Source of the DNA: Craterostigma plantagineum
Taxonomy: Eukaryota; Streptophyta; Magnoliopsida; Lamiales; Linderniaceae
NCBI GenBank assembly: GCA_027422505.1
Contig: JAPQWV010001357.1
Location: 29,753-93,752, forward strand
Reading direction: 5' to 3'
DNA: 64,000 bases
Shown: one piece after another, positions 22,621 through 34,309 of the stretch
Position numbering within the stretch: position 1 is the first letter of the stretch
Layout: every line of letters starts with the position of its first letter
Notes under the pieces: model-generated
Databases searched by the model: none
What the model was told of the DNA's origin: nothing
What the model saw: the letters and a program-made list of their open reading frames with translations, nothing else
Translations under genes and position numbers: made by a program

Positions 22621-23974
22621 TTAAACTTGTTCGATCTTGTTAATTCTGACGACATAATCATCATTAACGATCTTCTGTCCTTTAGCTTCTTCAACCTCCA
22701 GTGAAATAGTAGTAGTTCCATTATCCATTTGGACTTGATCAAGATTTTCTTCTTTGTTGGTTCTGTACTTGGCGTACAGCAACATCTGAATCAAACCGAA
22801 ACAAAAGCCCAGCACATTTGGATCTGTAATATAATACAAATAATATAATCTTTTTAGTAACTTCATCATTGACAAGTGTTGTAAGAAGAGGGAATATAAA
22901 GTTAGGTACTCACGGCAATGTTGTAGTCTTTGATAAGAAAGCCATAGAAGAACCACATGATTGCGCTCAGCGTAAGGAATAGAGATAGAAGAAAAGGCAT
23001 ATACTCGACGCTCTTCGTTCGTATCACTTGTCTCTGAAAAACAAAATGAAACGCACAAAATTGAATCATTTGAGTAAAAATAGACTCAATTTTTTTCCCA
23101 GTTTTTATGTTATGGTCATTTGTTTTCTTACCACAATGCAAAGTGGCGCGACGAAAACGCATAGCGAAAACACTAGACATATCCAACCAACATATCGTGC
23201 GCGTTGAGACGCCATCAAGAGAAAATGAGTCGACAAGGTGATAAAACCGAACCCACAAACTACAAGCGAAACAAATAGCTTCAATGTTTGTACCTGCATG
23301 TTCCGAATCAAATTAATGTGATATATGTCATATAAAAAGACCAGCTTCTAATGTGGATTGTAACATAGGATTATGCAAGAGAATGAGGTTACCCTTGCTT
23401 TCTTGGTGGCATAGAAGAGATAGAAACCTATGTATATGGTCTCGATAAAGCTCCCTATTACATTTATAGTGATGATAAGTGTAGTGTTTGGTTTGAGTAG
23501 TGCGTAGTAAATCCATAGAATGGCACTGAAGAGAGCAACCACGTAAGGTAGTGACTGAAAACCATCGCTCGTTTTCTTCTTGTAGATTTGGAAAAACGTT
23601 GGTCTGCGTTATGACAAGCAATTAATTAGTTTAGGGTTTGCTTTTTAATATAATTACTAGCTTTCGTGATATTGATCATAGAAGAGAGAACTTGCATGGG
23701 CGAAAGGTAAACCAAGAACGACACGATGTTACCTGCACAAAAAAGGTTTCTCGTTAACTGCAATGGTTCAAATATTGTTTATATCATACCATAAATATAT
23801 TATATATTAAGGAACACAAAGTCACCTGAGCCAAAGCAACAGAATTTACATGAACGCGGAATATTTATTTATAAGTAATATAAAACTATATATAGACGAC
23901 GAGAACAATATGGAATAATTAAAATAATTACCAAGAACCCCGAATGCAAAAGCCCAGCTCCAGAAACCTTCCAT
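22621..23974 (-). CDS. SWEET: SWEET sugar transporter, clade III type, exon 6 frameshift
   Basis: Six exons on the minus strand: 23974-23932, 23732-23696, 23603-23393, 23293-23132, 23033-22914 and 22823-22621. The lengths 43, 37, 211, 162 and 120 fit the standard SWEET gene structure. The product has two MtN3/saliva repeats (seven membrane helices), with [20 protein letters not shown] in the first loop and [19 protein letters not shown] in the second repeat. SWEETs are facilitators moving sucrose or hexose across plasma membrane or tonoplast. Two oddities: intron 2 begins with GC instead of GT (CCCAT/GCAAGT), and the first codons of exon 6 lack one base compared with the sister gene (about 22822). 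As written, this ends the protein after ten aberrant residues in helix 7. It is either a pseudogene or a sequence error. Confidence 0.88.
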
Positions 23975-24059
23975 ATGTATTTAATCAGTTAACTGTTATT
24001 TAATTATATTTAAAATATTTTATGGAAGCTCATGCTCTATTATGAACGAGTATGCTACC

Positions 24060-24067
24060 TATTTATA
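24060..24067 (-). promoter_or_regulatory. TATA box of the 22.6-24.0 kb SWEET gene
   Basis: TATAAATA followed by GGTAGCAT, about 86 bases upstream of the ATG. The sister gene has TATAAATAGGTTGCAT at the corresponding place, so the core promoter is conserved between the paralogues. Confidence 0.65.
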
Positions 24068-25619
24068 TCAAAAAGTAAAGAGGGCACCTTGGTGGCAAAC
24101 GCGTACACGTTGATCATTTGTAATTATAGATAAATGATTAGCCACTAAAGCAGAAGATAAATAAATTGAAATTTTAAAAAGAAAAGATCGACTTTTGATA
24201 TTATACTTAATTTTTTTTAATCTTCAGGAGTGATACATGGGACGTGACGATTTATTATGGCACAATTCATGCAAAAGTTTCAGGAAACATTTAGATATAT
24301 GCACATCTTTAATGTTCTAAGGAAGCTGAAGCCAAATCAGCAATTTTAAATTGTCAAATCAAATTGATTATGGAGAAAAAGCTGCCTTTAATTATTTGCC
24401 ACTCAGCATCGATTATGTATTGAATCGTCCTTTCTGGTTATTATTAACATGATTAGATGAGTGCTGCCGGTAATTGGTACGATATCTGGCCATGATAAGG
24501 TTTTCTCTATTATCTTTTTTCGTGGATCAGTTATTGTGTGTGAGCGTGGTGAATAAACTCTATTATTGGTAAGATCACGATTTAAACTAAATAATTATGA
24601 TTAATAAAACTTAAACTGAACTAACTGAACTGTTGTTGGTTCTTGACATGGTGTGATTTCAGTGGCTGGTCGAGCCACGTGTTTAATGCGCTTCAAAAAG
24701 ATGAATTGTCCTGATGTTTATCGGGCTTCGACAATCGTCCCCAAGATGCAATGTCTATCACCTTGTTTCATAGTACAACAAGGACAATATTTTGTGAACT
24801 ATTCCTAATTGGGGAGCTTTATGGTGCTAAGGGATTGAGGATGTGAATAATAGAATGCTGTGAAAACGTTAAATAATCAAATTTTCAACTCTGAATATTT
24901 ATAGTTTTTAAGAGTTATTGGGTTGAATGCGAATAGAGTATAGACGAAGTTCGTTAGGGTCAATCATTATTGACCCTTTTCAAAACCTTTTGGGGTAACA
25001 TGGGTCCGATCGACTCTAAATCCAACTGTCAAGATCGCAATCTTTTGCGATCCGATGCGCTCCCTCGTCTTGCCGATACATGTGTCGGTCAGCGTCCGTT
25101 CGAGCTGCCTGTGTCAATGGCACGCCATTATTTTGCCACGTCACCCGAGTTGCCACATCATCAGAGCCTCTCCGACGCATCATCAGCAACACCGCACCAG
25201 CGGAGTATAAATTTAAGCTTCTTAGAGCTCCTTGCCATGATTCATGCATGCGAAGGTCAAAGTGCAACGTCAAAGCATCCATTGAGAACGTGTCTTCTCA
25301 TTGAGCGCGAGCTACCTCGTAGGTGCATACTCACCTTTGGTTTTGAATAACCTACATAAGGTTCTTCTTTATAAGCAAGTGCATCAAGAATTCTTTTCCA
25401 ATGTTAGGACAACATTCACAAAGTTATATGCTTAATATGTTTAGCATTTCTTTATTAGTCCAACTTCGAAAACTAAATTGGCATCACGCCATATCGTTTT
25501 GAGCAAATTAATATTCTACAATTATTGTTTGATTGCTTATACTTCAGTTCATGCAGGTGGCCCATCGTAGCCTGGCGAGCCTGGTGGGCGGTGATGAGAT
25601 GAAGAAAAAAACACTTATG
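24068..25619. other. Intergenic, upstream of a SWEET gene
   Basis: Promoter-side sequence of the minus-strand SWEET gene. At 24970-25350 there is a less AT-rich stretch with GATCGCAATCTTTTGCGATC, a perfect inverted repeat, and GGAGTATAAATTTAAGC, a possible TATA box on the plus strand. It could be a degenerate LTR or the edge of a repeat. I see no protein. Confidence 0.35.
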
Positions 25620-25852
25620 CCCGTTTGGATTCCGAATTTCTATTTGAAATTCGGATTTCGCCCAAATAGTCCGTTTGGCAATCGCGTCGCTTTGGTTTTC
25701 GATTTCGTCCAAATCCGAGGGGAAATCCAAACTCTTATAATTCGTCGGATTTGAAATTTCGTGTCAAATCGTTCTTTTCTCGAAATCCAAAGCTGCGCAC
25801 GTAACGAGTTTTTCGTAACTGATAATATTAATAAATAATAATAAAATATAAT

Positions 25853-26400
25853 TGTAGGGATTTTTCAAACCAATTTCAGCCAAAGCCCAGACCCATGTAA
25901 GCTTGTGGGGTTCTTCTCTAAAACCAATTGGCAATAGAGGGAGTGAACCCAAGCCACTCCTAAATTTCTTTAATCAATCGATGTGGGATTGGGTTTGCTT
26001 TGCACCCAACAATCCTCCCCTCAAACTCAAGACCACCCAACGGGTCTTCCTTACGACGATTATCTGCGCCAAGCGCTTCCACCGCAATCACTGCACCAAG
26101 CTCTTTTTCATCGGATATTCACCAATCGTCTTACAAGGGCTGGGGGCACACCACCCACACCGTATCTGGGCTAGAATTTCTCCATCTGAAGGCACCCTCA
26201 CGTGTTCGTCCACGCTCACCGCACCATGTAGGGATTTTTCAGATCCAATTCCAGCCCAAGCCCAAGCCATGCCCATATAAGCTTGTGGGGTTCCTCTCTA
26301 AAACCAATTGGCAATAGAGAGAGTGAACCCACAAGCTTATAAGCCACTCCTAATTTCTTTAATCAACCGATGTGGGATTGGGTTTGCTTTGCACCCAACA
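25853..26400 (-). mobile_element. TRIM: miniature LTR retrotransposon, 548 bp
   Basis: Two direct terminal repeats, 25853-26011 and 26227-26400, about 160-174 bp, each TGTAGGG...CCCAACA on the plus strand. Read on the minus strand each is TGTTGGG...CCCTACA. Internal sequence is only 215 bp. On the minus strand a primer-site-like TGGTGCGGTGAGCG follows the 5' repeat, and the purine tract GAGTTTGAGGGGAGGAT precedes the 3' repeat. Flanking ATAAT occurs at 25848-25852 and 26401-26405, consistent with a 5-bp target duplication although the region is low-complexity. No coding capacity, so it needs another element's enzymes. Confidence 0.85.
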
Positions 26401-26413
26401 ATAATAATAATAA

Positions 26414-26456
<43 letters not shown>

Positions 26457-26478
26457 GTAATAACAATAATAATAAGGA
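26401..26478. repeat. AAT microsatellite
   Basis: Roughly 25 tandem AAT units with a few interruptions, starting at the edge of the TRIM insertion. Confidence 0.95.
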
Positions 26479-26705
26479 GGTGGACGATGAGTCGAGCCGA
26501 TTCGCAAGCTCGATGAGCTGAGTCGAACTCGTCATGGATTTGCGAATGAGCCGGCTCGAGCTCGACGAGCTCTTGTCGAGGTCAAGCTCTGTTTGAAAAC
26601 CGAATTTCAAAATCCTATTTGATAAACAGGATTTGGATTTTGAAATTCATAATTTAAAATCAAGCGATTTCGTTCAAATACGTGAATCCAAACGGACTCT
26701 TAGTT

Positions 26706-28783
26706 AATATTGCATACCGATAGTTATTAGCAACCTTGTCCACCAGATATGGTTTAAGAGGAATAAACGGTTGCAGGAGAATGTATCGAGGGAAGTGGAA
26801 ATAGTGGAAAATGAGGCTTTACATATTATACATGGTGAAAGATAGAAACTTAATGCAGATTTCAGCTCTAAAACAAATGTAAAAAATAAAATAGCTTTTG
26901 ATATATGGAATGTATACCGGTAATGGACTACACGAGAATAAGTGAAGCATTTATGTACAACTATATTCTTTTCTTGATATACGAAAAAAAGTTCCAAAAA
27001 ATTATTATACTTCGGATTCAACTTGAAACTTTAATTTTAATAAATCATATTAATGGATATTAATGGATTGAAATTTAGACTTAATTTGGCCCAAATCTAT
27101 TTCCCATTAAATATCCAGTAATCCTGCATGATGGAAATTAATGCAATGCACTTACTCTTAGCAAGAGTCCCTAGGACACATCTTTTCGTCAAAGTAGGCA
27201 GTTTGTGGCTTTGAACTTCTCTTGTAAAATGCAATGAGACTCACTGCTCAGTGTGATGTCTTGAACTGAGGCATACTGTTTAACCAAGATGACAACAAAA
27301 ACACGATGATGAATTTGGGCCTCTTGATTCTCCATCCATGTCCGTTTCAATTGTCGACCATATCATGGATTCATAAGTGCTAGCATTGAAACGGTCTAAT
27401 TTCTCAATTATATATAGGCGATCGACTAGTAGTACTTAACTCCATAGTAGCTCGAAACACTCCACAAGTTCTGATATAGTCATCTTTAAAAGCATAAAAG
27501 CTTATCCTTTACTCCAGGTCTTGGAGATCTAGAGTTTACCAGTAGCTTGCATTTGTTTTTATTTTTGTTACTATGTGATACATAAAGCTTCATGCTTTTT
27601 ACATCTACGGTAAATTTGGGGCATTAATATACCAACTGACAATTTTTAAAGTCACTATACTACATTTGTCATTTGCAAAACTATGTCACTAATGAATATG
27701 ACATACCAAATTTAATTCATCGGTCTTCTTTTTCTTTGTTTAAAACTAGTATGAAAGTCTATTTGGATGAATTCCAACTCAATACCCAATTGAACTGAAA
27801 GTATTTAAAATCAGCAACTAAGTACGATTTTCGGTTCATTTTGTAGAAAATGCATCAGATAACCGGAATTTGTTCCGACGTATGAAATTAATGATACGAT
27901 TTTTGTAACTATCAACCCAGTCGAAAATCGGTATTCGTGGATCATATTTATGATTGTGTTTTAAAGCACCGGTGAATACATAAAGAAAACAGTTATTCAA
28001 GTCGTTTGATCGCTAATTTTCTATATTTTATTTTACAAGCCATCTTATCGATTTTCTTTTATAGCCTTCGACGTGGTTTTCTTTTCTTTATGGTCGATCA
28101 TGAAGATTCATGCTCATGACCTCCTGATCAGAGTTCCTACACATGCGTGTTATGTTTTATTAACAACTAGGACGTATTTAAAAAAGTAGATAGAATATTA
28201 AGACTATGGAAACCTAATCAGAAAAAGATTACGTATATTAATGGAGTTAGGAAGTATGACCTAGAGGTGTTGGTAGCGTGTAAGGTTCAAGGTTTACAGC
28301 AAATGCATACTTATCTCGTATATATTTTTCAATCCATGTAAAAAGAAAAAAATGGAGACAAATCTCTATGATAACACTTTACCTCCCCAAATTTTAGCAA
28401 AAGTCGGGAATTAGTCATGCTTTTTGTACCGAAAAGGAATGTTCTCTTTATTTTCATCAAATTACTAGATTATTAAAAGGTGGGATCCATACATATACCA
28501 ATTATACAACAGTTAATCAAATCTTAATTTTCATCATCATCAGGCATGCAATCATTCAAAGGCCCTGAGCTTACAATCAATCTTTTTGAGAAACTATATA
28601 CGGTTACATCGACAACAACACAACTTACAAAACAAGGAGCACTCCGACACGTTAAACACAAAACGTTATTACAGCAATGATTGAAAGTAAACTACATAAT
28701 CATCATCATCATCATCATGGAGCTTACATGTAATAAACACACTAAATTGATCAGAGATCAATTTGTTAGAGGCTTATCCATGT
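26706..28783. other. Intergenic between the SWEET genes
   Basis: AT-rich sequence, including the 3' side of the downstream SWEET gene. A short run of ATC triplets lies near 28700. I see no gene, RNA or complete repeat. Confidence 0.45.
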
Positions 28784-30058
28784 TTATTCAACTGAAGATC
28801 TCATAGCTTTTTCCTTCTCCGCACACATCAAAGTGCTGAGCTTAACAATGTCAACGATCTGTTCCTTCACTTCGGACGCTTTCCCATCTTCCAAGATTAC
28901 GATAGGCTTAGGTGGCAATATCTCATCCGCAGAAAGCTTTTTCTCACTTCCCTTATTTTTATACACCATATATAACGCCATTTGTAGGATGCCGAATATG
29001 AAACCTAACACATTCGGAATCTGCCCAGAGAAACAAATATATAAATTATCGAAGTTTATCTTTCAACGTATGATAAGATCGTATTACTACAAACTCACTG
29101 CGACGTTGAAGTCTTTGATGAGAAGGCCATAGAAGAACCACATGACGGCACTAAGCGTGAGAAACAATGATAGTAAGAACGGCATGTATTCGACGCTCTT
29201 GGTTCGTATCACTTTCCGCTGTACAATACCACGTTAAAAAAAAAAAAAATCAATTTTGCGAAAATTCATTTTGCAATTTTTGTCCGTGCATGGCATTTTC
29301 TCACCACAATGCCCAAAGGGGCGACGAACACACATAGTGCGAACACTAAGCAGATCCATCCAACGACCATCGCACGCTGCGATGGCTTAACGAGGAATTG
29401 CGTCGAAAGAATGATAAATCCAAACCCACATATTACGAGAGACACGATCAGCTTCATGGCTTCAACCTGCGTTTTTTACAAAATTATTACGTTGTTTTAG
29501 TTGAGATAATTTTGTCGATAGATTAGTTTAATATGTGTGATATTGTTATTTTTTTTTTGGGGTACCTTTCCTCTCTTTGTGGCGTAGAAGAGAAAGAAAA
29601 CAATGTATATGGTCTCGATGAAGCATCCGAAGGAGTTTATAGTGATGAGAAATGTGGTGTTTGATTTGAGAAGTGCGTAGTAAATCCAAAGCATGGCGCT
29701 GAAGAGAGCGACTACGTAGGGGATTGATTGATAACCTTCGCTCGTCTTTTTCTTGTAGATTTGGTAAAAGGTCGGTCTGCAATAACATCGTTGTATTGTA
29801 AATTAAATAACCTCGTAGAGCAAGAATATATATGCTATGCATGTAATAATATATGTTGCTGTAAACTAAATATTAAATAAGCTCACGCACATTGGTGAAA
29901 GAAAGACGATGAATGAGACAATGTTGCCTGCAAATTGTGAAACAACAAATTTAGCTGAAGTAAACTAGCAAATTGGATCTTTTCATTCATGTTTGAACTA
30001 AAAATTTACCAAGAAGGCCAAAAGCAAGAGCCATCATGTGTACGTTGAGAGCTGCCAT
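28784..30058 (-). CDS. SWEET: SWEET sugar transporter, clade III type, 271 aa
   Basis: Six exons on the minus strand: 30058-30010, 29927-29891, 29776-29566, 29466-29305, 29218-29099 and 29020-28784 (49, 37, 211, 162, 120, 237 nt). They make 272 codons including stop with no frame break, and all introns are GT-AG. The protein has two MtN3/saliva repeats ([40 protein letters not shown]), seven predicted membrane helices and a cytosolic tail with DIVKLSTL, a motif typical of clade III (SWEET10-15). That clade mainly exports sucrose across the plasma membrane. It is the intact partner of the gene at 22.6-24.0 kb, in the same orientation, implying tandem duplication. Substrate is inferred from clade only. 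Confidence 0.95.
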
Positions 30059-30167
30059 GGTTAATTGCAAGTTTTTTTTTATTATTATTATTTGAATTTA
30101 GTTTTGTATAGGAAATTCTTGTGTGATTCGTGTCTGTTTATGGACACTACTGAATGATCATGCAACC

Positions 30168-30175
30168 TATTTATA
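30168..30175 (-). promoter_or_regulatory. TATA box of the intact SWEET gene
   Basis: TATAAATA followed by GGTTGCATGATC, 110 bases upstream of the ATG. The context is shared with the sister promoter. Confidence 0.65.
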
Positions 30176-30779
30176 GAATGCGACTTCATGCATTTTGAAC
30201 ACTTGTGCGACAGACTAAAGCACGACCATTATTTTCGAAAAAGGATTAAAGTGACATCAGGGGATAAATTTCTGAAAAAAAAAAGATATATAAAGAGAAA
30301 TAACTTTTCTAAGGATATTATATTCTGTTCTTTCGCGAGGGGGTGAAATGGTCATTTCAGAATCGAACACATCCTTTGCAATAGTTCCGAGGATAAATAA
30401 GTAGGGTGAATATATATTTTTCAATGGTACTCATGGACAATGTGTTCTCCGATTCAGCAATAATTCAATCTCCTATGGAAAAGCGGCCAATCATTGCTCG
30501 CCACCTGGCACCAATCATAACGGGACGGCGTCGTCCTTCGTTACATTTGTAGAGATTAAGGTGCCAAGTAACGAACACTATTGGAGATATGGCTTTCGTA
30601 AGCTTATCTTGTCTTGGCGCCTTTATGTCGTGTTGAGCCAAATCACTTCCCCAATTATACATATTTTAATTTTGTAGTGATGATTACATTTGCACGTAAG
30701 GTCTAGTTTTTAAATTATGTATTCTTAATTTGGAGTCCCCATATCTTTCTCAGCCTATTAACCTAACTGGGTGATTTGT

Positions 30780-33700
30780 GAAAATTGACACCATACTAGA
30801 TAAAAGTTATATAATCATTTGTCATGAATAAGTATAATGACTTAAGTTGGTGATTTTGGTTATTATCTAATTTAAAGATTAATTTCAGTCATTTATTATC
30901 AATTTTCCGTTTAATGCTGTTTAAATAATCAGATCATGAACTCTTCTTGTGCATTATTTGTGAAAGTTTTCTTTAGAGGATGGTGTGGGACTCAAGTATA
31001 TTGAACGAAATGGATGTATAATTATATTATTATTATCAATATTTTGCAGTTCTCTCAACCATATATAAATTAAGTAAATTCAGCCATTTACCTTGAGACG
31101 ATCCAACCTTAAAGTCTGATTTATTAAAAAATTTATCAGTGATATTTCCGTATTCTTTATTTTCATGGTTAAGATTTCAGCTGTTGTCAGCTCGCTATTG
31201 AAATTTAAACCTTGACCTAAAAGAATTAGCAAAGAAAAAGAAAAAGAACACTAAAAAAGTATCACGAGCTTCAAATCGAATTGATACCGTGAAATTAGGA
31301 CAACGAAAGAGCGTACGTAATGACAAAATGTGTGTAATAGCTCAAGAAGAACAAAAGCACCACTAAAAAGTTACAGAATAGGAAATACTACTGATTCACA
31401 CAAATATAAATCAAGTCATATCTCCTGCCAAGATACTGATCTACTACTATGTATATATTAAAATATGTAAAGAAATCCGAACTTTTCTCAAACGCGACCT
31501 CATTAATACATATAATAGTCGACATGAGCTATTCATAGTAGTATTTAGTGACTATACGGGGATATGATTATTATAGAAGTCGACTAATCCCTTCCTCGGA
31601 TGCAAATATTTTTGTTTCGGTTCTTATTTGATTGTTTAGAATTGTTATAGTAGTTACGTGGAGTGTCTTTGACGTATGTATACTCTCGCGTGACCTAAAG
31701 ATTTCCAAAAATAATTAAAGCAAAAAAGCAAATCTTTAGCAAAAAATACACGAGAACAATATCGTTCCACGACGCTGCATGCATGTAGCGAAATGATCAA
31801 TCAATCCTTTCAAGTTTCATGATTGCTAGTTTGTTTTCCACTTGCCTTCAAAAAAGACTTGTAAGAAGAGATAAGCCATTACTCTTGATGATAACACAGT
31901 TATATATAAAAAGGAGATCCACACACGCACACACACATATCGAATAAATATAATATAATGTATATATATTCTTTTCTCAAGTTCTTTACAGTTAAATTTA
32001 TTTTGTATGATCATGTATGGATTGTGTTCATCTTTGCCCTACACTAGCTATCTATAACTGCACTTTATTTTATCAATGTGAAGGAGCGAATATACGAACG
32101 AGAGGCTTAATAATACTCACTTGATGCATGGGCAATATCTAAAATATCGATATATTAATTTACATCGTAGGAGTTCTTTTTAATTTTATTATGATAAACG
32201 TATATAGAGAGAAAAATTGATTTGGGTAAATAATTGGAATAAATTAAAAATATAAAAGATATTAGAGCATATCCAACGAGTACTTTATTGTTGTGTAAAA
32301 CACAAAAATAGAGTACGTTTCCACTCCAATTTTCAACACCAAAATAGAATTGTAGTTTCTATTTATTTATATTTTATTTATATTTAATATATTTACTATT
32401 CTCTTTTAATAATAATAAAAGTAAAAAATATTTATTTTCTTATATTTATTGGGGTTTATTGAGATTTTAATAATTTGCTATTTTTATAAATTTAATTTTT
32501 AAATACTAATAATTATAATGTATTGACTTTTTAAAATTTATAGGAATATGATTTTAAGTGTAAAAATAGAGCTAATGGGTTGTAGTAAAATCAAAAATAG
32601 CGGTTGGAGTAAAAGCTGTGTAGCAACTGTATGTATGATTGTATAAATTACCTTATTGTCATATATAATGTTTTTAATAAGAGAACTGTTGGAATATACG
32701 AATGGCTTTATCAATTGGGATTCACGAACGAGGAATTGTGGACTAAAATTAAGTGAGAATTCCACAATAAAAGATGACGTGGCTTGCGCCTAAAGGATGT
32801 CACTTTTATTTTTAAAATTGTTGGACAATATTATAGCAATGTGTGTTGCTCCACCTGAGGTGTTCATAAGGTTTGGAAAACTGTAACAACATTGTAACCG
32901 AATCGTCGGTCAACAGTTCGGTTAACCATAAATTGGCGGTTTATAACTGTGAACTGTAACCTTAACTTGATGAACACGTCTACCTGCGGGGGAATGCAAA
33001 TTCGGTTGACTCGGTGGCCATGATATACTTTAAAGAAATTATACTTCACAGAATCTTCAAAATTTCTTTATTATATTCTATTATGTCCGCATCTATATAC
33101 CCCGCAACAATCATAAAACAGATCCGAATAAGATGTAACAGAAAATCTCCCATAAATGAAGAGAAACGAACACTTTTTCCCCACTACTACACCTGTTATG
33201 ATGCGGTCTAAGAACATCTCCAATCGATGCACAAAATGGATCGCAAACTAAAAAAATAATCCAACCGACACCATAACGCAAACGAAAAATGGGTTTATGC
33301 TGATTTCTCTCACCAAAAAACGCATGTTTGTGTTTACACCATTCACCAACGCATAACCTTTTTACTCCTACCAAGAGATCCTATTAAAGTAATAATTTTT
33401 CTTATATAATCTTTTAATTTGTCTATGTATTTATTTAATTCTTTTATATTTATATAATACGTAATTCAAATCGATTAACTCAATCGCAAATTCAAATTCA
33501 TTCTCAACTCAATATGAGTAGTTCTTCTGCAACCGGTAAACCCATTTTCAAACTCAACGACTATTTGAAGTATTACTTCTATACCAACTTTTGCAATTTT
33601 TCAATACAGCCCACATAATTTATAACTTAAAAAAATAATATTTTAATAATATATTACATCTAAATAAATAGAAAAATATTCTTAGTAAATTGTATAATTT

Positions 33701-34300
33701 AATAAAAATTTCTAATTACATTTTTTATTATTATTTTTTATAAAGATACTTTAATTATTACGACCAATAGAAGGACTTGAATGCAATTACTAAATATAGC
33801 ACCTATCTTATGGGTTGAAACGTGCTTTTATTGGAAGAGAGAGAAAGTACAAAATCCATTTTGGAATTGGTTTTTGGATTCGGTTGAAGTGATTTGATTT
33901 TATGATATTTTGTGGTTTTTGCAGTGTGGTTGGAGATTGTCTTAGTGCCGTCGAAGAGTTTGCCGGATTGCCTCGAAACGTTCAATAGATTGCAAACAGT
34001 GTTATTTAATCTTACAATGTTAAATCTCGACACAAATATAAAAGAAGTCGAGCATAAGTTCCTGCTAGTGTTGAAGTCTTAAATGTCGTTGATACATATA
34101 AAATATTTTTTGATGTCCTGAATGCAATTAACGATACTCGAGACAATGCATATTGTGTAGTGGAAACGTAAAAGGAACTTTGAGAATAATTAGACCCTGT
34201 ATATAAAAGGGATGATGCCGGCTTAAAGAAATCTATTTTTGGACGGCTCCTCAATATTCCAACACTGTAATCTTTCGGGTACTATGGCGATGAAGAATTA
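30780..34300. repeat. Tandem segmental duplication, copy A
   Basis: Collinear with 34310-38270. Shared blocks include CATGAACTCTTCTTGTGCAT (near 30935 and 34410), the run around ACGAAAGAGCGTACGTAATG (31302; 34848 with one change) and CACGACGCTGCATGCATGTAG (31768; 35331). TTGTTAGACAATATTATA-like sequence (32819; 37657) and TACTTCACAGAATCTTC (33042; 37785) continue the series. No intact ORF. A miniature element with GAGCATATCCAACG ends (about 32270-32610) lies within. Confidence 0.75.
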
Positions 34301-34309
34301 TAGATTTTA

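Larger units (their letters stand above)
25620..26705. mobile_element. Older repeat with CCGTTTGGATTC ends, host of a TRIM
   Basis: CCGTTTGGATTCCGAATTTC at the left and GAATCCAAACGGACTC at the right are inverted, with further internal copies of GATTTCG/CGAAATC. These ends are common in plant miniature DNA elements. No clean target duplication is visible. It contains the TRIM at 25853-26400, the AAT microsatellite and a GAGCTCGA-rich palindromic patch near 26490-26590. Confidence 0.4.

Noticed and set aside
24970..25350. 126-codon frame in a GC-richer patch
   Set aside because: Both strands are open, there is no recognisable domain, and inverted repeats suggest a repeat edge. Kept only as an intergenic note.
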